Source: Auricularia sp. M13 (taxonomy: Eukaryota; Basidiomycota; Agaricomycetes; Auriculariales; Auriculariaceae). From it: a DNA stretch of 64,000 nt. The notes below the pieces were generated by a model. That model saw nothing but the letters and a program-made list of their open reading frames with translations, was not told the DNA's origin and did not search any database. Every line of letters starts with the position of its first letter. Position 1 is the first letter of the stretch. The position numbers were made by a program, and so were the translations under genes. The DNA lies in NCBI GenBank assembly GCA_037042915.1, contig CM073196.1, positions 62,001-126,000 of the forward strand. The letters run 5' to 3'. Shown piece after piece: positions 32,324 to 44,840 of this stretch.

Positions 32324-33568
32324 ATGCCGCTCCCTTCCATCATCAGCGACGAGCCCGACGTCCTCTGCCCGGTGACGGAATGCGACCATGCTGCACGCTG
32401 GTACCGAGTGTACCGTGGTACAACGCCGATGAAGGTCGCCGCGGTATGTGCAGCGACGCTCGTGTGTGACCCAACATGCTCACTGTCGCCGTGTAGTGCA
32501 AGGAGCACGGTATAATCTACCAGCTCTCGTCTGCTCGCACCGTCATTCCGTTCAGCTTTGCACACGCCCGCACCCCAAACGAAGTCCAACTGGCCCTCGA
32601 CAACCCAGACTGTTGCCTGATCTGCCGCCGTCGCAGCGACGTTCACTGCTCATTGATGTTGTGCTGCGAGTGCTGTGCCATCTTTCGCGTCCGCTGCCGC
32701 CTCCGCACCCATACTGCCCGTGGCCAAGCCATGTACCCGGAGCGCCCGCCAAACCTCTCCAGGAACTTGACGTGCGGGATTTGCAAGTTGAGCACCGCAT
32801 CAAGCTACTTGTATCCTGCGCTCATGTCTGGGTGGTGCGTACTCCGTCCCTGCTGTCGACGACGTTCAGCTCATCCTTCCCTCCAGGGCAGCCCAGTCCG
32901 CCCAGCTGGCCACAAAACCTACTCCATCACAATGTGCACGCGTGCCAGCCATCGCAGGTTCACCTACTACCACGAGCTCGCCACCAGTGATCGCACCATG
33001 CATGACCTTCGCCTCGACAACATTACCCTGGACCGTATCTACTACAACGACGCCTACGAAGAGGACGACCCTCCTTTTGCTGGGGATCTCGCATTCTACA
33101 AAGGGCATGCTATGTACGAGGAGTTGAACACCCACACCGCGGTGCTACGGCTTGTGGTGTACGTCGACGTCGCGGAGCTCGGGCGCCATGTCAACGATCT
33201 TCGACCGGAGGAGCTCGACTACAATCGAGATTGGGACACCCTCGGCAACATCTTCGCTCACGTGCAGTGCGTCTTCCAGTCTCGCAACTTTGTATGTGCA
33301 TTTTTCCCCTATCCCTTCATGGTTGCCTGATTATTCACAGATCCAGGACGTGGATGCCGAGGGCGCGGATGGCGAGGCGGATTGGTGTGTTGTGGAGCTA
33401 CCTCGCCGTCGGCTCAGGGTGGCCGACTGCCGATTCTATCTCAAGGACTTCTCCGAGGAAGCCCGCACCATCCTTGGCATCGAAGATATCGCTGACGACT
33501 GCATCAACGACGGTCCCGACGTGGCTCTACAGTACGATCTCTATGATGAGGCCGAGGGGGTGAGGTGA
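32324..33568 (+). CDS. Cys-rich cargo protein of unknown function
   Basis: Starts at ATG 32324; first intron GTATGT...GTGTAG (about 32442-32492), a second at about 32835-32888, a third GTATGTGC...TTCACAG at about 33292-33341; about 350 aa. The N-terminal half is Cys-rich: CPVTECDHAARW, CKEHG, CCLICRRRSDVHC, LCCECC, CGICK, suggesting one or two zinc-binding units. The C-terminal half is acidic and hydrophilic (EELDYNRDWDTLGNIF, FYLKDFSEEARTILGIED). No catalytic motif recognised. It lies on the same strand as, and about 390 bp before, the proline-rich gene. Confidence 0.55.
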
Positions 33569-33954
33569 CGGAGGTCACAGATGTGCAGATGAAGCTGGTC
33601 GTTCGAACGTAAAAGATAGAGAGATATTCTCCCCGTAGCATCCATCAATTGCAGTTCTTCTGAGGCAACCTGAAACATCAATATGTTAAGCGGCACAGTG
33701 GGCCTGAGTCCTAAGCGAAATCAAATGCCGACGTAGCTTACTACACAATCATAGGAACAGGATTTGCGTGCTTCTCTGCCAAATCAACTGCGAAGCCCGT
33801 GGGAATCGGTGAGGTATGTACGTTATCATCTCGATGGACCGTGCGGCTGAATGCTAAATGCCGGTTGACTCGGTCAATGGATTATGCGGGGACGATTGTT
33901 TCACAGGATATCATAAATGCATGCGCCCGGCGTGGTGTTCTGTGGAGTGCTCAG
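33569..33954. other. intergenic spacer
   Basis: About 390 bp between two plus-strand cargo genes. No feature recognised; the frame upstream of the chosen ATG at 33955 is open to 33799, so a 5' exon is possible. Confidence 0.35.
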
Positions 33955-36195
33955 ATGTCGCCACCAGGTGGTGGTGGACCCGATGATCCGCCCTCGTCGA
34001 CTCAGCCAAAGCGCAGGGGCAAGTGTCACGTACAGCGGCCTATCTGGACGGTGGTCGGCGATCCCAATCTCGTTGTCACCCCAGCATGCATGAAAGAGCT
34101 CAAGCCTGAGTTGTACAAGTTATACCAGTTGAAGCGCTCAGGTGCATCAAAAGCAGAAGTACGCATATACACTTCCCAGCACATCATTCCCATCTGGGAG
34201 GCGCACGGGCTGCACGTTGTGGACAAATTTCCTGAGCTTTATGACGCGGACTGCAAGTCGCAAGACGCTCGCACGGTAAAACTGTTTGCTTGCTTTTATG
34301 CTCCTAGCTGACAGCTGCGTAAGGCATTTCGGCAGGACGTTCGTAACAACTCACTCGCAGACTGCGTGTGGATCAAGATTTACGAACAGTCGCTCAATGC
34401 GTCGAACAAGAACACGCGGTGAGTATTTTCTAAATTCTTTACCCTCGTCGTCCGTGCTAACGGGGGCCAGCACTGCAGCAACACCCGAGGGTGCCCTTCA
34501 GGCGGGTCAGTCTCGGCCGCCAACGACGGCTGATAAAGGTCGGGCGGATAGCGCAAGAGAGCTATATGCGCGGATGATCAAGGCCGACTTGGACCGTGAA
34601 ATTGCCGAGAGGCTCGCCGCAGAGTTTGACACTGCGGATTGGAACCAGGAGCGGATTCCGGTGCGAAATCGAGTTCTTTCTGACCGATGGGCGCTGTTGG
34701 ACACGGAGGAGAAGATGCGCTATGCGGGGGCCGCACAGGAACTGTCCTCCGAGCGAAGTTCGCCCGCCAACTTGGAGGCGCAGGAGGAAGTGTAAGCATC
34801 GAGTCAATGCATTTCCCTGTCTAATTCGATTATTAGGATCGAGCAAGAGCTTATCCAAAAAATCGCAGATCTTATGGGAAAGCTCTCTTATCGCTCCACG
34901 AACATGGCCGTTTTCCAGCTCGCGCAACTCGATCCTACAACCGGCAACGTCGTAATCAAGTCGTACGTTTGTACTCTTAATACTTTCTATTATGTCTTAC
35001 ATGGGAACAGACTACAGGGTATAGGCGGGAAAGGCAAGGTTGGCGAGTGGCTCAAGAGCACAGAGCATAACCGGCACGATGAAGCTCTAAGAGATTACTG
35101 CATGCGGGTTTTACCAGGTATGGTCTTTCTTGCAGGTGGAAGTGGTCGCTGACATCTTTGTAGGTATTCACGCAGCCGAAGTCAAGCGACTGTCCAAAGT
35201 AGCAGTGCGCGCTACTCGCGGTAAGTTCAGTACGGGTTGCTTTGGCATCTCATCTCACGCCGAGAATATACAGGCTCAAGCTCAATTGAGCAGACACCCA
35301 AACCGCCGGACCAGCAGGCGCTGCTGCTCCCGCAGACTCCGGTGCTGCCGGAGCAAACGCCCAGACCGCCAGATGTGCAGACGGTGCCGCTGCTTCAGCA
35401 GACGCCTGAGCCACCGCCGGAGCAGACGCCTGAGCCGCCGGAGCAGCAGATGCCTCAGCCGCCGCCGCCGCAGCAGACGCCCGAGCCGCCGGAGCAGCAG
35501 ACGCCCGAGCCGCCGCCCCAGCAGACGCCCGAGCCGCCGGAGTTAACGCCCAAACCGCGGGATGTGCAGATGGTGCCGCTGCTTCAGCAGACACCGCAGC
35601 CGCCGGAGCAGCAGACGCCCAAGCCCGCGGAGCAGCTGACGCCGCAACCGCCGGAGCAACAGACGCCCATATCGTCGCCCCGGGAGCAGCAGACGGTGGA
35701 GCAGCACCAGACGCCTGTGCGCTCGAGGTTCGGATCACAAGTGGTAAGTCGGGTTGTTCTAAGTTTAACATAATCGTTGATCGGCTGCAGCTTCCGACGC
35801 CAACTGCGTTCCCCAGCACACCCGGCGGCAGCCCTTTCCGCACCGTAGACCCGGAATCGCCTCTCACTCCCATACCCGCCGAATCAACCGCTGTGGGAAA
35901 CGGAAAAAAGTATGTATTTTCTGGCAGTACACCCAGTGATTTTAAAGTCTTCACCAGGCGCAAGGTCAAGGATGGCAGCGATGCACCGTTGAAACGGATG
36001 AGAGCTGCAGATGCCCAAACTTCCGATCGTACGATGCGCTCACGTGCGCAGAAGGTACCGGCTCGGCCACGTGAACCGGCACCGGCGAGGAACATCGCTC
36101 GCACCGTCAAAAATACAGCACCTGCAACCGCAGGTAATGGACCTCAAAGGCCCAAGAGAGTATGCACTACAGGGGTAGATTACAAGGATAGCTAG
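33955..36195 (+). CDS. cargo protein with proline-rich tandem repeat
   Basis: About eight to nine exons with short introns (for example GTAAAA...CTGACAG at 34276-34314). N-terminal part: SPPGGGGPDD, RPIWTVVGDPNLVVTP, KLYQLKRSGASKAEVRIY, then helical segments (ELYARMIKADLDREIAERL). A repeat-rich exon at about 35270-35740 encodes 12 or more units of the form QTPEPPEQ/QTPEPPPQ, a polyproline-II-like linker. The C-terminus is basic (RRKVKDGSDAPLKRMR, RPKRVCTTG). No catalytic domain recognised. The gene ends 239 bp before the transposase start codon on the same strand, so it is likely a transposon accessory protein. Confidence 0.6.
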
Positions 36196-36434
36196 GCTGG
36201 AAAACATAAAACAATGTTCTGGTTTTTACAATCTCGGCCGATGGGCCGTGTGTTTCCGAGAGAATTCAAAGTCCGGACTTCCCTTTCGTACTCGCCGTAC
36301 CTGCGGCCTGCTAGGCTCTGTTGCCGCCAGCACGCTTGCTGCATCCGCATTCGTGGGTGTAGATTATATGCGCCGCCATTCGGTGGTGTATTACATCGTG
36401 ACCAGGACTTCGGCTCTCGCTGTGTTTTTACAGG

Positions 36435-37122
36435 ATGCCGCCTCGCAGCAAGCGTCCCCGTATCCGAGCGCCAGAGCTCACCCAAACTGTCTATACAGTC
36501 CAAACTACTGCTAGCTCTTCTACGTCTGTCGATGTAACTTCCGTTCACTCCCCTACCCGTACTTTAAGACCCAAGAAACGCAAGGCTGCCGAAGTGTATG
36601 TACATAGTATAGAGTACAGTGCCAGGGAGGGTCCGTTACCAGCGGGCGATGATACAGCCTTGCAGCCAGCTCCTAGCTCGGCGCCTCACCGGCAAACCAC
36701 AGGGCGGGCCAGGGGCGTGGGTACAACCCATGGCAAGGTACGCTGTGCTTTCGACTTGTGTGATACTTTTACTGACATTGAGTGTATAGACTACATCGGA
36801 ATTCAACAAAGAATTCGAAAGGGCGCGAGCACAGTTGCTGGACGGTATGATGAGCTTGGAGTGGAACGAGGATGTTGGCAAAGTCTGCGACTGCGAAGAG
36901 CATGGACGTCGTCTTTATCGATGCCTTGACTGTTTTGGATCCTCCGTCCACTGTCATACCTGCTTCCTTGAGCGCCATGGGAGTCTGCCGCTGCACGCCA
37001 TCGAGAAATGGAACGGGTCGTCGTTCGAGCCCGCCGCGCTAGGCGATCACCCAGAATTCAAGGTACATCTTGGACACAACGGCGCTGCGTGCCCGACAAC
37101 GTTGATGGAAGTTCAAGCCTGC
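36435..37122 (+). pseudogene. KDZ transposase, 5' part (CxC2 domain), interrupted
   Basis: Exons 36435-36737 and 36790-37122, both in phase. The Ser/Thr/Pro-rich N-terminus has PKKRKA (likely nuclear signal). Exon 2 begins the Cys cluster associated with KDZ transposases: VCDCEEHG, LYRCLDC, CHTCFLERH, PLHAIEKWNG, LGHNGAACP. The gene is cut after the codons GCC TGC by a 4,236-bp insertion with an 8-bp duplication. The reading frame continues exactly at 41367, so without the insertion the coding sequence would be uninterrupted. Confidence 0.85.
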
Positions 37123-40100
37123 CACCCCAGGCACTTGCCTCGGAAGCAAAATTTGGTTCCGTAGGGGGGTTTCTCCCATACAGAGAAAACCCCCTATGAT
37201 CTGGCCGATGGCCAGCTTCGTCTGCCGCCGCCATGTGCTCGTCGGCCGCTGCCGCGCGTTCGTCGGCTGCTGCCGCGCGCTCGTCGGCCGCCACCCCCTA
37301 CTCATCGGCCGCCGCCCCCTGATCATCGGCGGCCACCGGCGCTTCCGGCAAATCCCGAAGGGGGCGCTGGGGCCGTCGGGACCGGCCGGAAAGATCCGGA
37401 AATGAAGCGTCGGGCTGCCCAATGCTTCGTCGGCCCAGTCTGCAGACCGGCGCTTAATTCGTCGGCCGGCCGTTGACCGGCTTCGCCAGCGGCCGGTCGG
37501 AAATGGCCGACGGCACTTCTAATCCTTCGTCAGCAGCCCTTCTGACCGGCGCTTAATTTCTGTTCGTCGGCCGGCTGTTGACCGGCGCTTAATTGGCTTC
37601 GCCAGCGGCTGGTCGGAAACAGCCGATGGCGCTTTCAATTGTTCGTCGGCGGCCGTATCCTTCATCGGCGGCCATATCCTTCGTCAGCAGCCGTGCTGAC
37701 CGGCGCTTAATTGCTGTTCGTCGGCGGGCTGTTGATTGGTGCCTAATTGGCTTCGCCAGCAGCTGGTTGGAAACGGCCAATGGCCATCTCAAGCCTTCGT
37801 CGGCCACCATGGCTGACCGGTGCTTAATAGGTTCTTTGTCGGCCAGCTGAGGAATCGCACTTAATCAGCTTCAACAGCAGATGGTCCTTGGCCAGTGGCC
37901 AAGCAATGCTTGCCTGCCGACGAACCAATGCTTGCTTGCCGACGAACCAACGCTCGGCGGCCACCAAGGAACATACTCAGTAGCTTGGATCACTGTTTGT
38001 TGGCCAGCTGCCCAATGCCATAACAAAGACATTGAAATGTGTATCAGAGTAGTTTCGGTGGCAGGCAAACAAAATCTTGGCTGCTGGCCAGGGAAAGCTT
38101 GCCTGCTGAGGAACAAACGGTCGGCCGCCGCCGAACAAATGGTCGGCCGCCGACGAAGGTCGTTCAGTGGCGGGCGGTGGCCAGATACTGCTGAAATGAA
38201 TCTCCTTGAAAATTTGGCTGTGTGATCCCATATATACTCATGTTGTCCCAGTGAATTATCAGACTCCCAGATGGTCTGGATGGAGTGCTATCCATGCTTC
38301 AAGTGAGGAAGCACAACAGGCCAACCACTGCTCCAATTGTCGAGCTCAAATGGTGAAAGTGTGCTGTTTGACATCTATGAAGGCGGTCCAGGTTGCAAAT
38401 TGTGAGTAGATGCATTGGTTGGCCTTCGGTGCAAATGGCCACTTTTTGCTCAACAATGATCAGTTCACCCAGGAGGGTTTGTTAATTATATCCTTAGTAA
38501 CTCTCGCTGTGGGTTTCAGGACACCATAGAAGATTTTCGAGATAGTATGCAGGTCTGCATATTTTGAAATGACGGTGCAGTGTGCGATTTTGGCGGCCGG
38601 TCTCCCAAGGCCAACAGACCTCATAATCTGAGGTCAGACATTGCTCCACGCATGTGGATTTGTTGGCATACATCCATAACATCCTATCCCAGAGTTTGGT
38701 TGCAGGGGATGCGGAATTGATGGAGGAATTGCATTCGCAATTCTGTCCCTCAGTTTCTGTCCAGAAGGACTTTCACCCAGAGCGCATTTGTTAATTATAT
38801 TCTTAGCAATTTAGGGTGCGTATGCCAGGACCTCATACATGATTTTTGAAATAGTTTACAGGGCTGTATATTTTGAAATGATGGTGGGGTGAGCGATTTA
38901 TCGCTCCCAGCCTTCCCACCCTCCCAGAGCTCAGTACCCGAGCTTAGTACATACTCCAAGCACGTGGAACTGTTGGATTGTATGCCTACATAAACCTCCT
39001 GAAGTATGAACGCGATTGATTAAGGACTGGTGGAGGAATGACATGCGCATGTGGTGGAACTGAGTTGCAGCCAAGTTCACCATGAACTGCACATGCAACC
39101 TACCCCACCTTCCAGGTCAAGTGTCTCAGTGCCCATAAAGTACATGATCTCAAGGATGGCATTGGGTACATTGGTTTCGTGAGGTCCTAGCTTCTGAGAA
39201 GCATGGGCTGGAGGGTGGTATGACTTGCAGTGAGATCACCAGGACATGTGGTTGCAACCTACTCCACACTCCAGTCCATGCTTCTCAGAGGTTAGGACCT
39301 CATGAAACCAGTGTACCCAATGCCATCCTTGGGATCATGTACTTTATGGGCACTGAGACACTTGACCTGGAAGGTGGGGTAGGTTGCATGTGCAGTTCAT
39401 GGTGAACTTGGCTGCAACTCAGTTCCACCACATGCGCATGTCATTCCTCCACCAGTCCTTAATCAATCGCGTTCATACTTCAGGAGGTTTATGTAGGCAT
39501 ACAATCCAACAGTTCCACGTGCTTGGAGTATGTACTAAGCTCGGGTACTGAGCTCTGGGAGGGTGGGAAGGCTGGGAGCGATAAATCGCTCACCCCACCA
39601 TCATTTCAAAATATACAGCCCTGTAAACTATTTCAAAAATCATGTATGAGGTCCTGGCATACGCACCCTAAATTGCTAAGAATATAATTAACAAATGCGC
39701 TCTGGGTGAAAGTCCTTCTGGACAGAAACTGAGGGACAGAATTGCGAATGCAATTCCTCCATCAATTCCGCATCCCCTGCAACCAAACTCTGGGATAGGA
39801 TGTTATGGATGTATGCCAACAAATCCACATGCGTGGAGCAATGTCTGACCTCAGATTATGAGGTCTGTTGGCCTTGGGAGACCGGCCGCCAAAATCGCAC
39901 ACTGCACCGTCATTTCAAAATATGCAGACCTGCATACTATCTCGAAAATCTTCTATGGTGTCCTGAAACCCACAGCGAGAGTTACTAAGGATATAATTAA
40001 CAAACCCTCCCTGGGTGAACTGATCATTGTTGAGCAAAAAGTGGCCATTTGCACCGAAGGCCAACCAATGCATCTACTCACAATTTGCAACCTGGACCGC

Positions 40101-41366
40101 CTTCATAGATGTCAAACAGCACACTTTCACCATTTGAGCTCGACAATTGGAGCAGTGGTTGGCCTGTTGTGCTTCCTCACTTGAAGCATGGATAGCACTC
40201 CATCCAGACCATCTGGGAGTCTGATAATTCACTGGGACAACATGAGTATATATGGGATCACACAGCCAAATTTTCAAGGAGATTCATTTCAGCAGTATCT
40301 GGCCACCGCCCGCCACTGAACGACCTTCGTCGGCGGCCGACCATTTGTTCGGCGGCGGCCGACCGTTTGTTCCTCAGCAGGCAAGCTTTCCCTGGCCAGC
40401 AGCCAAGATTTTGTTTGCCTGCCACCGAAACTACTCTGATACACATTTCAATGTCTTTGTTATGGCATTGGGCAGCTGGCCAACAAACAGTGATCCAAGC
40501 TACTGAGTATGTTCCTTGGTGGCCGCCGAGCGTTGGTTCGTCGGCGAGCAAGCATTGGTTCGTCGGCAGGCAAGCATTGCTTGGCCACTGGCCAAGGACC
40601 ATCTGCTGTTGAAGCTGATTAAGTGCGATTCCTCAGCTGGCCGACAAAGAACCTATTAAGCACCGGTCAGCCATGGTGGCCGACGAAGGCTTGAGATGGC
40701 CATTGGCCGTTTCCAACCAGCTGCTGGCGAAGCCAATTAGGCACCAATCAACAGCCCGCCGACGAACAGCAATTAAGCGCCGGTCAGCACGGCTGCTGAC
40801 GAAGGATATGGCCGCCGATGAAGGATACGGCCGCCGACGAACAATTGAAAGCGCCATCGGCTGTTTCCGACCAGCCGCTGGCGAAGCCAATTAAGCGCCG
40901 GTCAACAGCCGGCCGACGAACAGAAATTAAGCGCCGGTCAGAAGGGCTGCTGACGAAGGATTAGAAGTGCCGCCGGCCATTTCCGACCGGCCGCTGGCGG
41001 CCAGTCAACGGCCGGCCGACGAATTAAGCGCCGGTCTGCAGACTGGGCCGACGAAGCATTGGGCAGCCCGACGCTTCATTTCCGGATCTTTCCGGCCGGT
41101 CCCGACGGCCCCAGCGCCCCCTTCGGGATTTGCCGGAAGCGCCGGTGGCCGCCGATGATCAGGGGGCGGCGGCCGATGAGTAGGGGGTGGCGGCCGACGA
41201 GCGCGCGGCAGCAGCCGACGAACGCGCGGCAGCGGCCGACGAGCACACGGCGGCGGCAGACGAAGCTGGCCATCGGCCAGATCATAGGGGGTTTTCTCTG
41301 TATGGGAGAAACCCCCCTACGGAACCAAATTTTGCTTCCGAGGCAGGTGCCTGGGGTGAAGCCTGC
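37115..41366. mobile_element. 4.2-kb near-perfect palindromic element with hAT-type duplication
   Basis: 37123-41358 is one inverted repeat: two arms of about 2.1 kb around a spacer of about 40 bp centred at 39240. It begins CACCCCAGGCAC and ends GTGCCTGGGGTG, flanked by the 8-bp direct repeat AAGCCTGC (37115-37122, 41359-41366). Arms have equal length and only scattered differences. Outer parts carry TCGTCGGCCG-type repeats. Small mirrored frames (such as 38494-38682 minus and 39800-39988 plus) are identical on the two arms and resemble no transposase. A non-autonomous foldback-like element; hAT assignment rests on the 8-bp duplication. Confidence 0.9.
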
Positions 41367-44300
41367 CCTGAAATCTTGCCTGAGCATCGTTACACTCACT
41401 CCATGACCGTGGTACACCTGAATGGTCATCACACCTTGAACTTCGTCCTCTGCCGGTGTCGGGGCCCTCGACAGGAGCTGCCCAGTCTGGTGCATCAGCT
41501 CATCCGGGCACGCATCTTCCCCAGCACGTTCAGTCGACCGACCGTCGGCTATACATTCGAGCTTATGATGCATTGGCACTTGGAGTCGCTCCAGAGCAAA
41601 AAATCAACTTGGGACTACTGGCAGGCCGTGTGTCAGAAAAATAAACGCGGCAAGGAGAGAGTGAGTTTACATCTTCAGGATATTATTTTTTGGCTCATAC
41701 CCCGAGAGAAAGGCTACCATGCATTTCTTCGAGCCGGACACTTTTGGCGCGTACTTAAAATGCAGCTTCGAAGCGGTCAGGCTCTCGGAATTGACGGGCA
41801 TCTCCCCGCCAATCGTTGGCCTGGCTCGGTCATCGTCGCTTGCCCTGCGTGTCCAGAGCCAGAGTTCAATCTGCAGCCGGGCTGGCATGACTTGGCCAAC
41901 GACGAGAAGCACAGGTGAGAGATCAGGCCTCCAGGATTCATGTATTCATGCGACACAAGGTTCAAATTCATCCTGTGGCACGGTACAGACGCATCGTTCA
42001 AGGTTTATTTGAAGGTCAAACTTCGGGACGCTGGGGACACTTCCTTGCTCGATGGATGCGCTTTCCTTCCTCGACGCTCAGATTGGGAAGCATACACGTC
42101 CAAAAATAGCGATATTTCGCAGGCATGACCATTTGTTCATCAAATGCCTAAGCAGTACTAATAAACTCTCAGGAGGCTGGATCGTGTCCTGGATACGACA
42201 AGATGCATAAAATCCAGGACCTCAGCAATCGAGAGGTTTCGGGTTTGTCTGCTGTGTGCTGCATACGTCACAGCTGCTTCCCGGCGATGGGAATGGTAGA
42301 CTTGAAGCTGGGCGAAAAGTACGTCTGAGCACAGAGATTCGAGGCTGAAAAATGCTAATGTCTTCAGGTATTATATGATTGGCCACGGCTGGGTATACGC
42401 CCAAGGACCGAAGCCTGACACCGACTTACCCCGCGCGCTGTCGAGTGACAGAGCCTGCTCTTTGTGCATCAACATCATGCGGCGTTTGCGAGACGAATTC
42501 CCCGACCGACAGGACGTCCAGCAGATCGCGAAAGAGCTCGTGTGGGTTATACCCAAAATGCATATACAGGGTCATTGTGAGAAGTGTCAATATGTGTATC
42601 ATCTTCTGTACACACCGGGTGCTGGGAGAGCGTGCGGAGAAGGGGTTGAGCGGCCGTGGGCAGAAACAAAGCTCGCGGCGGCCATATGTCGGGACGCGAA
42701 CGCCGGTCATCGTCATGACATCCTCAACGACGTTCATAATTTCTGGAATTTCAACAAACTGGTTGGACTTGGTGAGTGCGGCTCGATTTGCTGTTGGCAA
42801 GGACTTAGAAAATTTGTAAGCAAAATATCTTTACTCCCAGGCCGCAGAAGCACACAAACACATTGCCGTGTCCAAGGCAGAATTCGAGGAGTTTTCGAGC
42901 TCCATTGATCCTGCGCGCATAGCTGCCTGGGAAGCAGAGTATCCGACGGAGACAGCGGTGGTCAAGGACGATACTATTCGCGGGCGATACTGTGTTGACC
43001 CTGCCAACCGTGAAGTTCAAACGCTAATCTGTGAAGAGCCAATCACTTACGCACTGATAGGCCCTAATCACAAGGACGTCATAGCAAGGCTTGAACGGGA
43101 GGAGCGTCTTCCTGGACAGATCCGTAAGAGCGGTGTTGTGGGCATGATGGCTAAAGGCGTGCAGTTAGCAGAAGATCAGTACGTGCCTTTCACAATTTAC
43201 TGTTTACAGCTCAACGTGCGCAGAGTGCGACTACGTGGGAAAGCCGCCAACGCACGAAAGAATAAGCAGGACAAGGAAGCTCAGCAGAGCGTGAGACAAA
43301 AGCGTCGTAACTTGAGCGAGCGCATAGCCAGCTTTCGCCGACTGCAGCTCAGGCATATGCCTTACCTTGCCGAGGCTATTACGGAGGGTGAAATCGACTC
43401 CGGTGATTCCGAAGACGAGGAGAGTCTCGAGGAGACCGGTTACGCTGAGGATGTGCCGTTGATGCTACCCTCCTGGTTCAGCGAGGAGGAGCGGAAGGAG
43501 AATGGCGTGCCAGATCGCTTGGTCCACATGGAGCGAGAGCTTCGAAAGGCACATGCTGAGGGCACGCTCTCGAACCTGCGATTCAGCATTCGACTTTTCG
43601 GCTCCAATGCTGATGAAGCTCGAGATCAGGTGGACAGCACGGGTGGTAAGACGAGAGCGAGAGCATACCTAAAAAGAATGAAGTCCAAGCAAAATGTCTT
43701 TGTCAATATCTATTCGGAGCATCTAAGCGCGCTCAGGGCCTTGGGTCTGAGCCGGGAGGACACAACCTATCAGGATCTGGACGCTACTATGCTGCGCGCT
43801 CACGCACCCGTCGACAAACCTCAGCCACTGAATGTTGGCAAGTCCAAGGGAGATGTTGCTTGGTTTTGGCGAGGGGAACTGGACGTTGGGCTTGTTTCCA
43901 AGCAGGAGAAAACCAAACTTGCTCTTCTGACAGATGACGGTGCGTGCAACGGACAGAGTTGTCTTTGCAAAATTAACATACTGCATAGACAACCGCGTCC
44001 GGTATTTTCGTTTGCAAGGCCATTATCGGCGCTGGTCTGAACAGATGTCGATTGTGGGCGCAGAATTTGGGCGCAGCGAACGGCACTTTTCTCGAATGCG
44101 TTCTATTTGGCAGGCCATCGGTAACCAGCAGGGCGAGAAAGCGGAGGAGATGGAGCATACTGCCGCAGCAGCGGCAGCAAACTACGGCCCCGATGTTCCG
44201 CGGTGGCAGCGTCAGCCCGCCGATGAGCTGCGTAGCCGGCAAATTGCACAAGGGGCTGCAGCCTATGCCTTCCAGAAGGCGTCATTTTATGGCGCTATGT

Positions 44301-44469
44301 TGGAGGAGGTCAAGCGGCTGAGAGCTACAGCCTGTGCTCAGTTCAAGGTAGCCGAAGGGTGGAATGAGTTCGACTCTGACCGTGAGTGTATGCTCAGCCC
44401 TCAGCATGCGTACAAGCTCATATTATCTATGCAGTGTACTCCGTAAACAAAGATAGCGTTTCGGCTTGA
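41359..44469 (+). pseudogene. KDZ transposase, 3' part (rest of CxC2 and catalytic core)
   Basis: Exons 41367-41660, 41709-41914, 41960-42122, 42173-42318, 42368-42771, then about 42841-43940, 43988-44382 and a short last exon. Finishes the CxC2 region (MTVVHLNGHH, LCRCRG), then the KDZ core: CPACPEPEFNLQ, GTDASFK (presumed first catalytic Asp), SSDRACSL (second Asp), WVIPKMHIQGHCEKCQY, GAGRACGEGVERPWAE (Glu), GHRHDILND. The C-terminal part (42868-44380) is helical. No stop or frameshift seen, so apart from the 4.2-kb insertion the gene looks intact, about 1,000 aa in all. One intron has a GC donor (CAG|GCATGA at 42122). Splicing at 42772-42840 is unclear. Confidence 0.82.
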
Positions 44470-44529
44470 AATCGGAGGCTATTTATATTTTAATGTAATA
44501 TGCGAGCGGACGGTGGTGTAGTTAGCAGG

Positions 44530-44790
44530 GATATTTAGCGATTACTAGCGATGTCTACCGATCTTCACCGATTTTCAGCGATTTTGTGGTACAGCGATCA
44601 CAAGCGATGGTGAACGCACCGGCTTTCCCTACACGCCGCTTTCCACCGATGCCCACCGATTTCGACCGAATATCCTCATGTTCTATCCGTGCTGATTCCG
44701 TAGCTCAGCGATGCGAAGCGATGTCAACCGAAACCCAGCGATCACAAGCGGCCCAAAACGCTGTCCTCAGCGATGCCCAGCGATTTATAC
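44530..44790 (-). repeat. right subterminal ATCGCT repeat cluster
   Basis: About ten AGCGAT motifs on the plus strand (ATCGCT on the minus), mirror image of 17640-17935. Related ACCGAT variants are interspersed. Confidence 0.7.
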
Positions 44791-44840
44791 TGTAGTAACG
44801 TGTCTCTATCTACACTCGGATTACATTTACTTACTTTTCA

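Noticed and set aside
37593-40894. Mirrored frames in the palindrome arms
   Set aside because: Same sequence read on both arms, short, repeat-rich; no transposase or other domain.
44530-44790. tRNA or other RNA gene in the AGCGAT-rich region
   Set aside because: No A-box/B-box pair or cloverleaf; the motif cluster is explained by subterminal repeats.
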